Position numbers and translations under genes: made by a program. This document shows, piece after piece, positions 9,857 to 21,099 of a stretch of 64,000 bases of DNA (the first letter of the stretch is position 1; every line of letters begins with the position of its first letter). The notes beneath the pieces are model-generated. The model saw only the letters and a program-made list of their open reading frames with translations, did not search any database and was not told the origin of the DNA. Source of the DNA: Oxytricha trifallax (lineage: Eukaryota > Ciliophora > Spirotrichea > Sporadotrichida > Oxytrichidae); contig ARYC01000187.1 of NCBI GenBank assembly GCA_000711775.1, forward strand, positions 153,234 through 217,233, written 5' to 3'.

Positions 9857-10069
9857 TCTGATTTAGAATATTTTTATCTTTAAATAAATTATTAGCTAAA
9901 TTTACTTTGACTATCATCACCTTGATCAAGGATTTCATCTTTTCATTATTATACAAAATTGTATCAGTTTTTAATATTAATGAAAAGATGAAATCCTTGA
10001 TCAAGGTGATGATAGTCAAAGTAAATTTTGCTAATAATTTATTTAAAGATAAAAATATTCTAAATCAGA
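9857..10069. repeat. Near-perfect palindrome, arms about 91 bp
   Basis: TCTGATTTAGAATATTTTTA at 9857 is matched by its complement ending at 10069; the arms include GATCAAGGATTTCATCTTTT on the left and its inverse on the right, with about two mismatches, around a loop of some 30 bp. No ORF. Its sequence does not match the other fold-back families in this window. It could be a MITE or an inverted duplication. Confidence 0.85.
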
Positions 10070-10189
10070 CGCTATAAATAAAACTAATTTAATTCAATAA
10101 TATAATATTTGAAATTTTGTGTTTAGAAAATTAAAAAAAAATTAAAAAAATGTATAAAATAAGATAAAAATATAACGATTTTATTTGTG

Positions 10190-10645
10190 AACTAGAAAAA
10201 CTTTTTCTTTTTGAGTTACTTTTTCAAAATTTTAGAAAAGGTATGAAAATATATTTATGCTAAAATATATCTTCTGACATTTGGCGATTATTGCTACAAT
10301 TGCCAAATTTTCTTTAACAGCAATGCTATAATTCATCCTTTACTCCCTATCTTTTATAAAATGAGATATAACTTAAAATGGATTCGAATTTAATGCTGCT
10401 GAAATTTCATTAATAGTTCTGACACATAAAAATGGATCTTCTCTTTGATCTCTAATAACTTATTTAATGAATGGCTTAAGTATTCTTTATCTCTTATAAC
10501 TGAAGATCAAGATTACCACTTTCTCCAATTCCATTACCCATTCCTCTTATCGATTTAATGAATTATTTTGTGAATATTCCACTTATGCAGTACACTTCAT
10601 TTTTCTTATTCAGAAGATTCTTTAGAAACGGCATCTCAGTTTTAA
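10190..10645 (-). CDS. Coding-like segment, unknown
   Basis: Reading leftward under the ciliate code, the stretch from about 10640 gives polar sequence in one frame (LKTEMPFLKNLLNKKNEV) and, after about 10480, in another (DPFLCVRTINEISAALNSN and IAVKENLAIVAIIAKCQ). Composition is protein-like and better than the flanks. The frame change suggests a junction, intron or decay. No family recognised; open frames of this length also arise by chance. Confidence 0.25.
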
Positions 10646-10649
10646 GCAT

Positions 10650-12839
10650 TAGCCTTTACCTAAGGAATCACAAAAGTGAACTATTTAATCCCTTACTTTT
10701 ATATATGTAAAACATTAAGTATTCAATATAAATAAAAATTGTTTCCATTATAAATCACACTACTATTAAATAATAATAAATAGGAAGGCACACATCATTA
10801 TTTAAATAAAAATACTGCCATAAGTTTTCATCCTTTATTTTTAATTAAATTATAATTTTAGAAGTCATTTTATTTAACCTTTATAATAATAAATTAATGG
10901 CAATTATCAAATCTATACCAAAAAAATTAAGAAATTAATAGAAGCTACAATTTTAGTTTGACTATACTAATGGAATTATTTCTGAATTAATTGAGGAGCA
11001 ATTTTAAAAAGATAAATTGCTCAATCTTATTTATAGTTAATCTATAGCACCAACAATTTCATTTTAAATGCTCTTTTTTTGAAAATAATGAGACTAAAGT
11101 TTGATACATTTATAAAAAAGATTATTAAAGAAAATTAATATTTATTCCTATCACACAGAGTATTATAAAGGTATTTTTTCAATAAATTTAATTTTATTCT
11201 TATTTTATTGCATGTATATATTTATATTCTATTAATTTGCAACTATTGTATTCTCATAGTTAACTTATTATATATCTTCCCTTAAATATTAACTTACAAT
11301 TTTTATATTTAATTATATTGAGCTATTAATCACTGTATATTAATTAATTAATTAAATTTATTAGTATAATAAAAATTATAAAGATAAAACATTTTATACT
11401 TGGCAGTTATTGTAACTTTATTATTTTATTTCATTTATATTATGATTAAGTACTATGAACTTATCTTACTGTTTCTTATTGATTGTCTAAAAATGCATTA
11501 TTTAAGAGAAAATTTTTTCTATAAGCTGGTATATTTATGTATCTAGATAAAAAGTTTTACTGTTTTCTATCTTCGAGATATTGCTTTGAAAATTCCAAAA
11601 TCTGTCTCTTATTAACAGGGACATTTAATTTTAGCAAATAACTTTTTTTGAAAAGAATGAATTTAAAAACTTTACAGAGTTTACACTGAGCCTTACAATA
11701 GTGAAAAATATCTAGATTATTTAAAATTAAATTAAAAGATATCATTATTTTATAATATAGAGTGATAGCAATTATCTTTTGTAGATATAAATCCACTCCT
11801 TAAACATCAGTTTCTAGAAGCTTTAGCTCTACTTATTTATATTAAAGTTTTCATAAATCGTATTATAATTTTAAAACCCAAAATTTAAAATAAAAAAGAA
11901 TTAAAAATAACTCTGAAGAAGGGAGAAATTCAAGTATTAAATCTGGATTTCCTAGATTATTTTGTAATGACAAATTTAATTTTTAACTTTTTTAAAGCTA
12001 TTTCATTTATTTATAATAAAAACTCTTAATATCTTAGCTCGAGAGATAATTAAAGATTTTCATATCTTAAAAGAATAGTCTTTCTGAAATATATTCTTTT
12101 CTAGCTAATAACAGCAGCCAACGACCCTTAAACTCCAAAGCTTCATTTCTATTTTTTTAAATAATAACAATTAATCTTTCATTTTGTTTAAACCTTCAGA
12201 TTATAAAAACAAGATAAAAATATTTTATAAATTTTGCTAATTATCTATTATATTGATAGTTTTTATTTGTAAAAATTTTAATGCCTATTAAAAAAATCTA
12301 TTATTATTCAGACATCAATCCTATTTAAACTAATAAAAAATGGTATTTTCTGTGTTGAAAGATAAAGAGGAATGAGAGTCATGATTCTGATTAAATAGAT
12401 GTTCAGGATTGATGTCCTAAATAATCAATTATCAAACAAGGAATGAGTAAAACATTCCAGGATTAAATGTGATGAAATGACTGCACTATTCAGGAACGCC
12501 TTTTTTGCCATATTATTTTGTGGCTGATCCTTAATTTAAGAATTATACACTCTTAAAGACATATTTTTATTTATAAATTTTCGATATAAATTTGAATAAA
12601 CAAAGAACATCAATTAATTTTTAATAATTTTAGTTAAGAAAAATTATCCTAATTTATATAGCTTTAATAAAGCAACTCTCAATTGTTTATTATCTTATGT
12701 CAAATGATAACGCTGAAAGAGAAATGATCAAATGATGATTCTAATTATTGCGAAATTGAAAATTAATTCTTTTAAACTATTCAAATATTTAGAGTGTTGG
12801 AATTTATATAGAACCTGAATCTGGTAAGATATCGTGATA
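10650..12839. other. AT-rich region with one short inverted repeat
   Basis: Mostly low-complexity AT-rich DNA with no supported gene. GACATCAATCCT at 12311-12322 is repeated inverted at 12405-12416, separated by about 82 bp; this may be a small fold-back or chance. The open frame at 11557-11796 (minus) is Leu/Ile/Lys-rich and typical of AT-rich noise. Confidence 0.35.
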
Positions 12840-13253
12840 TTGTAGGAATACATGGAATTTGGGAAATTAATTTAAATTAAATTAATAATTAATTAAATTA
12901 TTGGCAGTTAAAGTTGGCCAATTTAAAACGATCATGGGCTCATTCGATGGAGAATTCTAAATTAGCTGGACTTTACTACTGGCGTTACTTTTTTATTGCA
13001 TCCTTGGACCGAGATAACTTTAATTTAATGTGGAGAAATAATTTATCAAATTTAGAGGAGTTTACTTAAAGTGAGGTTATCTCACTCTAGGAATGCAATA
13101 GAATAGTACCGCCAATAATAAAGTCAAGCTAATTTTGAATTCTCTATCGAATGAGCCCAAGATCGTTCACATTTCCAATTTTAACTGCCGATAATTTAAT
13201 TAATAATATATTTAATTTAAATTAATTTCACAAATTTGAATGCATTCCTTCAA
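12840..13253. repeat. Palindromic MITE, copy 2 (414 bp)
   Basis: Starts TTGTAGGAATACATGGAA and ends TGCATTCCTTCAA. Arms contain GAGCCCAAGATCGTTC and its inverse, and the core GAGGTTATCTCACTC. Flanked by TA on both sides (GATA before, TATT after), compatible with a 2-bp TA target duplication. Confidence 0.9.
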
Positions 13254-13940
13254 TATTAACTAGAATAAAGAAAGAAATGAGTAGTGGAAATTATTTTTTA
13301 TCTATAAAAGTTAAAATTAGCGAAAATGATATTTATTGAACTATCTTTCAAACTGACTTTTAAAAACCAGCCATATCAAGAATATAAAAATCTGAATGAA
13401 TTGAAGTAATAGTAGTTAATTATTGAGACTATTTTGTATAAAAACGAGCTATTCAAATTATTCACTAAATCTCAAAATCCATTTTCAAATGCTAATTTGT
13501 AATGATAATATTATTGGTTAGTTATTCCTTGCAATTATAATTGAACATTAAAAATAATTTATCTATTTGCAACTTTATCTTTCCTCGTAATGTTTCTATA
13601 TTAATCTCATTTTGTTAATTATAAACGTAAAGCTAGGACTACTTACTTTTAAAATTCTAAAGCAGGGACATTTTATTTTTGTAATTTTGATATAGTTATT
13701 GAAAGTTAAAAAGACCCAGTATAAAACAAAATTAAATTATTTAGAAAAAACTTATAGTTTATTAGGAGAAATTAACTTCTATGTATGAGGAAAATATTTA
13801 ACTTCTTAATGGCTATGATGTTGATTATAAATATATGAATTACTTCTTGACTAGTATAATAAAAGATGTGTGAATAAAAGCCAGTATAAGCTTTAAACTT
13901 AAAAATTTTTTTCTATTTTACAAATCAATTCCCACCAATA
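13254..13940. other. AT-rich region, no supported gene
   Basis: No repeat or motif recognised. Short coding-like peptides can be read near 13780-13870 (MYEENIQLLNGYDVDY) but are not distinguishable from chance. Confidence 0.3.
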
Positions 13941-14294
13941 ATGATTAAATTGTCCAAAGCTTCAGTAATAAAGATGAATTTAAGGATCATTTCTATGGAT
14001 AATTTTATTGCTAAAAAAGAAATGGATTTTATTATAGAGACAAAGAATAAGCAGAATTATTTTTTACTTGTTATAGAGGCTTAGCCATTACAAGGTGTAG
14101 ATAATTTTGTGCAAATGGAGTGTGAAAGTTATGTGAAAGGTAATAATTAAGATTAAATAAATGATGATGATGAAGAGGATGAGGAAGAGATTGCACATAA
14201 TTATAAAGGCTCCTAAAAGCAGTTTAGACCGAGAGGATAATACTAAAGTCAGTAAGATTATAACGAAAAATAATCATCAAAATGGTAATGCTGA
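13941..14294 (+). CDS. Putative acidic, Gln/Asn-rich protein or segment
   Basis: ATG 13941 to TGA 14292, 117 codons, with six or more TAA/TAG codons read as Gln. The product has a central acidic run (DDDEEDEEE) and then a Gln/Arg-rich tail (GSQKQFRPRGQYQSQQ). Coding-like sequence continues in a different frame to about 14436 (SYQDYHLNVQFDANN) and again to about 14540, so the gene is longer and crosses at least one junction or frameshift. Function unknown. The acidic run in low-complexity DNA can arise from a GAT/GAG repeat, so confidence is limited. Confidence 0.35.
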
Positions 14295-14544
14295 TTTTGA
14301 TGAAGGCAATAGTGGATCCTATCAAGATTACCACTTGAACGTTTAATTTGATGCCAATAATATCAGGATAGAGGAATACAAATTTAAGTATATTTATAAA
14401 GAAGATATTATAGAAACAGGAAAGTGATTTTGACAATATTCAAATTATTAATGTTAATGAAGTTGGGAAGAATAGGAATAAAACTTAGAAATTTAATGAT
14501 TTAATGGGATAAATTTGGACAGAAAAAAGACTATAATTAATATG

Positions 14545-15187
14545 ATGTCATGAATTTAAGAAGCTAATTGGAATGATGCTTTAAAGTAAAAGAGAAGAAA
14601 ATGAGAAATTTATGTTAGAGAAATAAAATTCTAACATCCTATTTTTTTAAAGGAGTAATTTTGAGGTATGTTATAATAATAAGCAACATCCTCTCTAACT
14701 TAAATTGTTAAATTTATAAAGCAAAAATAATTATGACGACCCAAATTCATAGGGATAATTAACTCACGTTTGATTGCAAAAAATTAATATAATTGATATC
14801 ATAAATTTTATTAGCAACTTATTATTAAAAGAACACAAATAATTTATTTTGAGTAATTAATTCTTTAAGGAGTTTTTGTATAATAACTTTTAAAATGTAG
14901 CCATTTAATCACTCAATACTCTGAGTTCAGGCACTCTTTCATCATAGTCATCATTATTTTGGCTTTATTAAACCACCCTTTACATTATATTTATGAATAA
15001 AATTTTCCTGTTAATAAATATAATATGACATACTATTTTGTTTTGTAAGATGAAAACCTCAAGACCAAACCGTTTTAAGCTATATAAATGCAATCTTTTT
15101 TAAAAAGAGTATACAGATAAAATATGTTAATTATTCCTAAATGATGTATGAAAACACATAAATACTGAATACAGATGAAATTAGGAA
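14545..15187. other. AT-rich region, nothing recognised
   Basis: No repeat or coding composition beyond noise. Confidence 0.35.
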
Positions 15188-15433
15188 ATGGAATCTTCAA
15201 TTGTTTATGGACAATATCATTAGTTCAAAAAGAAGTACAAGAGCAAGATTAATGATAATTTCAGAGAAATAGTTCTATTTTACTCTAGCTATAATATGAA
15301 GAAATAAAAACGATAACCAATAAATAATCTTAGTAGTGATTCTATAAAATTTGGTTTCATAGGTTAACAAGAATAAAAGCTTTTAGTTAATTCTTTTATA
15401 AATTTTATCGCTTTGTTAAAATTTTGTGTGTGA
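15188..15433 (+). CDS. Coding-like ORF, 81 codons, unknown
   Basis: ATG 15188 to TGA 15431. The first half is polar and basic (QFKKKYKSKINDNFREIV), with TAA/TAG read as Gln; no domain recognised. Frames of this size are expected by chance in this DNA, so this is only a candidate. Confidence 0.2.
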
Positions 15434-15489
15434 ATGAGTAGACTCAAATTAAATTTAACATATCATTGTTTAATGCTAAAATCAAACCA

Positions 15490-16135
15490 TTAATCTTTGT
15501 CGTGACGTATACGTATCTGAGTGAGTCGATTTGTCAATCCGTGACGTGGCAGTCTTGAAGAACAAAAACTCCGAAAAACCTTATCGCTTACTTATTCCGC
15601 TTCACTCCAAACCGAGATGCATACGAGGCAAGAGCCCGTTTACCAGCAGTATTTCTACCTAACTGGAGGAGAGAGTACCCCCTACAGAGCTTGCAGAGAT
15701 CTGCTTCCTGTAAACAATTAAGGAGGAGTTGGTGAAAACTCTTACCAGTCCCACCGTTGCTGAGAATGTAGTCTCTATCCTTTCGCTGTGGTAGCTTCAT
15801 TAACCCGACCTGGTGAGGGAGAAAATACCTTATCGTTGACTTCTATGGCTTTAATCTTCTCACTGTTGAAGGCTGAGCACCACCTTCATCCTACTCCCTA
15901 CTTCCTAGGAAACTGAACTCACTCCAGGTAACTCATCATTTACAGGGAAATCTTAACGCAGTCGACTCGAAGAGTCTAGGAACTGACAGATTGAACCCCG
16001 CCGACTGGCCCCTTATGCGGTGAACCCATCAACTCCCTGCCTACCATCAGCAGGCCTTAGTGTAGTATGAAGTTCTATTAGAAAGTCCTGAATGATATTG
16101 GTACCTCACCCAGCAATTAACTTTCTGATTTAATA
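15490..16135. other. GC-rich island of unknown origin
   Basis: About 645 bp at roughly 45-48% GC in DNA of about 25% GC, with sharp edges. On the minus strand an open frame runs from about 15935 to a TGA near 15540 under the ciliate code, including MKLPQRKDRDYILSNGG and GRNTAGKRALASYASRFG, ending shortly after a TAA at 15588 that would be a stop in the standard code. I do not recognise the protein. I checked by eye for rRNA, tRNA and group II intron hallmarks and found none convincing. Possible origins are a dense MDS, an organelle-derived insert or horizontally acquired DNA. Confidence 0.5.
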
Positions 16136-16199
16136 ATTTGTTAATATTATAAATCCGAATTCTCATATTTTTTATTATAAGGTTTAATAAACGAAATTT

Positions 16200-16693
16200 C
16201 CTTGAAATTCATCAATTGATTTATTTAGATTTATTCTTATTTAAGAATCTTATTTGAAGTCATCTTTGAGTATACCAAATAAATAAGTTAATAGATTTTC
16301 TGATTACATTAAGATTAAAAGAGCTTCTAGAAATATAATTAAGAAGATTTTTGATTTTGATATCACGAGAGAAAACTACAAGTATATTTATCGAAATTAT
16401 TTCTCATTTAATTTCGAAAAAAATTTAAGGCTTTAGACTTTCTAAGATTTAACTGCTATAAAGAGTAGCAAATTACTGCTGTAAAGTTAAGATTAAATTT
16501 ATAATATTAATAGATGTGCCAGAGAGAATAATGGTTATAGCGAATACTATTCATTTTCAATTTATAGTTTAAATTAATTTTGCCGAACATAAAATAAAAG
16601 TAAAATCAAAACTTCTAAATTTTTTAAAAATTAAGTGATGAGAAATAATACACTTGGAATCAATGGAATGTTTATAACAGGCATTGCTGGATG
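16200..16693 (+). CDS. Coding-like segment without own start
   Basis: About 165 codons are open under the ciliate code up to TGA 16691. The product is basic, Asn/Lys/Tyr-rich (ENYKYIYRNYFSFNFEKN, IKRASRNIIKKIFDF). No domain seen and no ATG near the left end. Chance frames of this length are expected here, and Asn/Lys/Ile/Tyr bias is what AT-rich noise gives. Confidence 0.2.
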
Positions 16694-17373
16694 ATTAATT
16701 AGCCCTCAACTAAAGATGTTAATTTTTATTACAATTAGTTTGAGTGACTGTTATATTGTTGTAAACATGGTAAAACCAGAAGAGGAATATATCTGACCGA
16801 TTCATTGATTTAAGCAACGATTTTACTCCATTTTAAGAATCATCCATTAGCTGTTGGCTTTTCTCTGAAAATGTCACCAAGTCATTTAATAATACCTTTT
16901 GCGAGATATTGAAATGCATTTATAAGATGATCCCAGTTATTCTCATTGAGATTACTTTTTTATACGATTGATCATTGAATGTTTTCAAGCACTGATATTT
17001 GTCGAACTATAGTATGATATCATCTGCTTATTTAATTGTTTACCTATTTAAAGAGGGAGCTACCTACTCCAATCAGAAACTTCATTCCCAGTATCAAATT
17101 TATAATAATTTATTCAGCCTTTTATTTATTTTTTAATAAAGATTAATTAATATCGCTGGATTTATTTCATAATATTAGAACCATTTTGTTTTAAAAATAA
17201 TAGTTAAAACATAGGATTATGAGTCTTTTATAAATAATTTAAAAATAATTATTTTGAAAACATAAACAATTAATAAATATCATTCCATCAAATATAAGCT
17301 TTTACCTCGAATAAAAAATAATGGACTCATTTTAATATTTATACAGTATCTCTTAATATATTTAAACCATATT
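16694..17373. other. AT-rich region, nothing recognised
   Basis: A slightly GC-richer patch at 17040-17095 is too short to interpret. Confidence 0.3.
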
Positions 17374-17802
17374 TGTTCTGACCGAGATACCCCTCCCCAC
17401 CTCTCCACTACCGAGATACCCCTCCCCATACCCCCTCCCCACCCCCAACCTATTTTATATAATAAAATAATATAATAATTTATAAAATCTTTTATAAATG
17501 AGAATTTTATAAATTAATCATTATTATTAATTTAAATATAATTAAAATTATTAAGCTTTAATTATAAATAAAAATAATTATTCAATCAATAAAATTTTAA
17601 AATTCTCATTTATAAAAGATTTTATAAATTATTATAATTATTTAATCAATAATTTTTAAAATTCTCATTTATAAAAGATTTTATAAATTATTAAATTATT
17701 TTTTTATTATAAAATAGGTTGGGGGTGGGGAGGGGGGTATGGGGAGGGGTATCTCGGTTAAGGGTGGGGAGGGGGGTGGGGAGGGGTATCTCGGTTAGAA
17801 CA
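17374..17802. mobile_element. Fold-back element with G/C-run arms (429 bp)
   Basis: Left end TGTTCTGACCGAGATACCCC, right end the inverse with one change (GGGGTATCTCGGTTAGAACA). Each arm holds CCCCTCCCC runs, arranged as two tandem ACCGAGATACCCCTCCCC units on the left and their inverse on the right. The interior is AT-rich with three copies of ATTCTCATTTATAAAAGATT in mixed orientation. The 6-bp CATATT flanks it directly on both sides (17368-17373, 17803-17808), a clean target-site duplication. No ORF. Confidence 0.85.
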
Positions 17803-17808
17803 CATATT

Positions 17809-19136
17809 GATTAATGGTCAGAGTATTTGATTTTATAATAAATACACTATTATTTTACAAGAGTAAAATATATTAATTTGATAACATTTATTAGCTACAA
17901 AATTTAATATATTAGGACATAAGAGTAATATTAAAATATTTATTCACAAAAATGGATATATTATATGGTAATTGGAAAATTAATTTCACATGAGAGGTGA
18001 ATTTTCACCTTATGGCAGAAACTTCTCCATTATCGCACCTATATATTTGAGGCAGCTAATTTCCCCTTTTATAATTTTAAATCTTCCAGAAACTTCGTGT
18101 AATGCTTTTTCTTAACTGTTCTCAATATTTTTGATAGAAATTTCCCCAAAAAAATACTATAAACTTCACTTGGCATTTCGAACACTAAATTAATTTGTCT
18201 GACTCCTCTAAGATCTCTGCTTAGAGTATGCTGTTAATATTAAGAATCCAGAAGTATATGTCTTTAAACATTTTTATATTTATGGTAGTTGAAATGTTAA
18301 TCAAGATATGGTACGTTAATTAAAAATTTAAAGTTAATTAGCTATCCCATTAAAACGAATCTATGTTATTTATAAATATCTATGAATAATTTTGATTACA
18401 TATTCTGCAATGATTTATCAATAATAGACAACTATCTTAAGTTATAATTTCTTATACATACCATTTAGAAAGAGAAATTATGTTAGAATTATTCGAACTA
18501 AAATCAATAATTTAAGTCATCATAAATTCACACCTAAAAGTATAATCATCTTGTTTTTCTATGTTATTTAAGCAGTTTTAATTTTGTCTCAAAATTAAAT
18601 CGTTAAATAATATCTATTTTGACCTCTTATAATCCATAGGAACTTTATATACTTCGTCCAATAGACTAATTTTCTATTTTTATAATGTTCTTTAATTAGT
18701 CATATATTTTACAGATCACAGGGTGTCTAAAATTTATGTCATTTTAAATAAATTTACTTTATAATGATATTCCTGAGCTTCATAGTAAGAATGGGTATGA
18801 CTATAACCATTCTTAGTATGTTTAAGATAAAAAAACTCTAAAATTAATATTATTCCAAAATTTACTTATTAATCATAGGTGTAATACGCTACGTTATATA
18901 CTTTTACCGAGAATCTTATCTAGTTTTCTAATAGAAATATTATTGAAGCACCTTAAATATCGTTAAGCCAACATATTTCATCTCCTTTTGATTAAAACTA
19001 TGAAAAATAATGAGAAATCTATAAATTAATTTGACTTTAAATATAAATAATAAATATTAATATTGCCTAAAACAGAAATGGTGTTCAAGAATAGCTTTAT
19101 CCTTTAAGCATTGATTTTCGTATAAAGCACCATCAT
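17809..19136. other. AT-rich region, nothing recognised
   Basis: No gene, palindrome or transposon end identified on either strand. Confidence 0.35.
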
Positions 19137-19325
19137 TAAGTCAATTTTTCTCTGTTTTTCTCTCTTGTGCTAAGGTATCTTTGATCTTCAGCCAGCTGTT
19201 CCTGTGTCTCCTGCTGGTAAATATTACATAAATATAAGGATTTGTAAATATTTTTGGTAACTTTTTTTTTTATTAAATTACCAACTCCTACTGCTTTTCT
19301 ATTTCTTTATTTCCAATAATTATTA
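19137..19325 (-). CDS. Short coiled-coil-like coding segment with possible intron
   Basis: Reading leftward, KEIEKQQEL (about 19320-19290) is followed by an AT-rich stretch bounded by GTAATTT and TTACCAG, then QQETQEQLAEDQRYLSTREK down to a TGA near 19136. The charged heptad-like composition and the higher GC at 19155-19205 suggest real coding sequence split by an intron or IES. Function unknown. Confidence 0.3.
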
Positions 19326-19513
19326 ACTATTTTTATTATTTATTATTAGAAGAAATTATTATTTCGGATTTTTGACAATTAAATTAATTATCAAAATCAT
19401 CAAGAAAGCGCAATTTTAATTAGAATCTCTAAGAATATTATTCTATAAACTACCTTCAAAGAACAAACGCTTATCAATATTTTTGTTTAAATCATTCTTT
19501 TATTTCAGTATTT

Positions 19514-19980
19514 TTCTTCGGGGGGGGGGGAAGTTTCCTGCCTCAAAATTTTATATGCACCCTAGGGGGGAAGTTTCCTGCCCCCAAAAAGGTAGTTACC
19601 TGCCCCCTTCGGAAGTTTCCTGCCCCATACATAAAAATATGTAATTTTATAATTTTCAAAGAATCTTTATCATCAATTATGATGTAAGTTTTTTTATTTT
19701 AGCTTCAAATATCATTTCTACCTTGGTAATGAATTTAAAATTTAATGAAAATTACATTAATTATTAATAAAAAACACTTATTTTAGTCTTGTTAATAATA
19801 TATAATTAGATAAAGAATAATTATGTACCTTGAAAATTATATAATAATAAATGTTGTATAGTACATGATTATGGTAATTGAAATAGAAATTTATTTGTTT
19901 CTATTAAAATTAATGCAAAAAACATAAAATTTAATGTTGGGGGCAGGAAACTTCACCCCCCTTTTCTTCATATCTGCACT
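19514..19980. mobile_element. Fold-back element with GGAAGTTTCCTGCCCC motif
   Basis: The motif GAAGTTTCCTGCC occurs at about 19530, 19570 and 19611 (a variant at 19592) and once inverted at about 19937-19955 (GGCAGGAAACTTC). The interior is AT-rich without an ORF. The 8-bp CAGTATTT lies on both sides (19506-19513 and 19981-19988), possibly a target duplication, though the terminal repeats do not extend fully to those sites. Confidence 0.6.
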
Positions 19981-20006
19981 CAGTATTTAAACTCAATTTT
20001 ATTTTC

Positions 20007-20421
20007 TTGTAGGAATACATTCGAATTTGGGAAATTAATTTAAATAAAATAAATAATTAATTAAATTATTGGCAGTTAAATTTGGCCAATGTGAACGATC
20101 TTGGGCTCATTCGATAGAGAATTCAAAATTAGCTGGACTTTACTACTGGCGTTACTATTTTATTGCATCCCTAGAACTTGTTAACTTCACTTTAATTGAG
20201 CACTTCTAAATACATTAATTTATGCCCTCACATTAAAGTGAAGTTATCTCGCTCCAGGGATGCAATAAAATAATAACGCCAGTAGTAAAGTCCAGCTAAT
20301 TTTGAATTCTCTATCGAATGAGCCCAAGATCGTTCAAATTGGACAACTTTAATTGCCAATAATTTAAATAATTATTTATTTAATTTAAATTTATTTCCCA
20401 AATTCGAATGTATTCCTACAA
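20007..20421. repeat. Palindromic MITE, copy 3 (415 bp)
   Basis: Begins TTGTAGGAATACATTCGA and ends ATGTATTCCTACAA. Arms include TTGGCAGTTAAATTTGG and CATTCGATAGAGAATTC with their inverses. Flanked by TC on both sides, suggesting a 2-bp duplication. Confidence 0.9.
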
Positions 20422-20668
20422 TCTTATTATCTACTTCATTAATTCATCACAGGTTTATTATATATTAATTTTTACTTTCTCATAGTGTTATAAATTCAGG
20501 CGTTGTCTTTCAGCTCTCTCATGTGTCATCTAGTTCTCCAATCAACCAAAGGCTTCTCCAGCTCTCATTCAAATAGTTAGATGGCTCCCCTCTCCCCAAA
20601 TATATTTAATTTACTTCATTTGGTTATCTGAAAAAATTGAAAGTAAAAATGAAACTTGAGTTCAAATT

Positions 20669-21091
20669 ATGCGTGTGCTAGGCTTTCAGTGTTGTAGAGT
20701 CTTTTAATTCTAGCAGAGAATAAATTTCATATTGGAATTCCTTCAAAGAAAAGATTTAAATTTACAAGACTATCTTTAGGATAACAGAAAACTATTGCTC
20801 AATAGATACTCTTTAGATGTATTTAGAAGTTCCTAACAATAAGATATATCAATCGCAATTCAGTTATTGATAAAGTTTTCTCAATAATCAGATGAGAACA
20901 GAAATCAATCCTACCGATAATTATAATAATAATTTAGTTTAAACCTACTAAATTTGTCCAAAGGATTTCTACTTAAATAATGGTAGTATAACAAGGCCTT
21001 GCTACATATTTTACTATGCTAACACAACACTTACTATTTTAATTAACTATATGCCCTTAAAGAGATTACAGATCTATTGAAATTTGATTGA
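20669..21091 (+). CDS. Coding-like ORF, 140 codons, unknown
   Basis: ATG 20669 follows an in-frame TGA; the frame runs to TGA 21089, reading about 20 TAA/TAG codons as Gln. The product is Gln/Leu/Asn-rich (LEFLQRKDLNLQDYLQDN). Coding-like sequence continues past the TGA for another 60 codons. A GC-richer patch just upstream (20510-20600) may belong with it. No family recognised; length alone is not significant here. Confidence 0.25.
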
Positions 21092-21099
21092 GTAATTAA

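Noticed and set aside
14161..14436. Overlapping ORFs MMMMKRMRKR (plus) and MSKSLSCFYN (minus)
   Set aside because: Alternative-frame and antisense shadows of the acidic coding-like frame starting at 13941.
15490..16135. rRNA, tRNA or group II intron in the GC island
   Set aside because: No conserved rRNA blocks, cloverleaf or domain V hairpin could be recognised by eye.
16200..16693. Confident gene from long open frame
   Set aside because: With TGA as the only stop in 25% GC DNA, frames of this length are expected many times by chance; kept only as a weak candidate.
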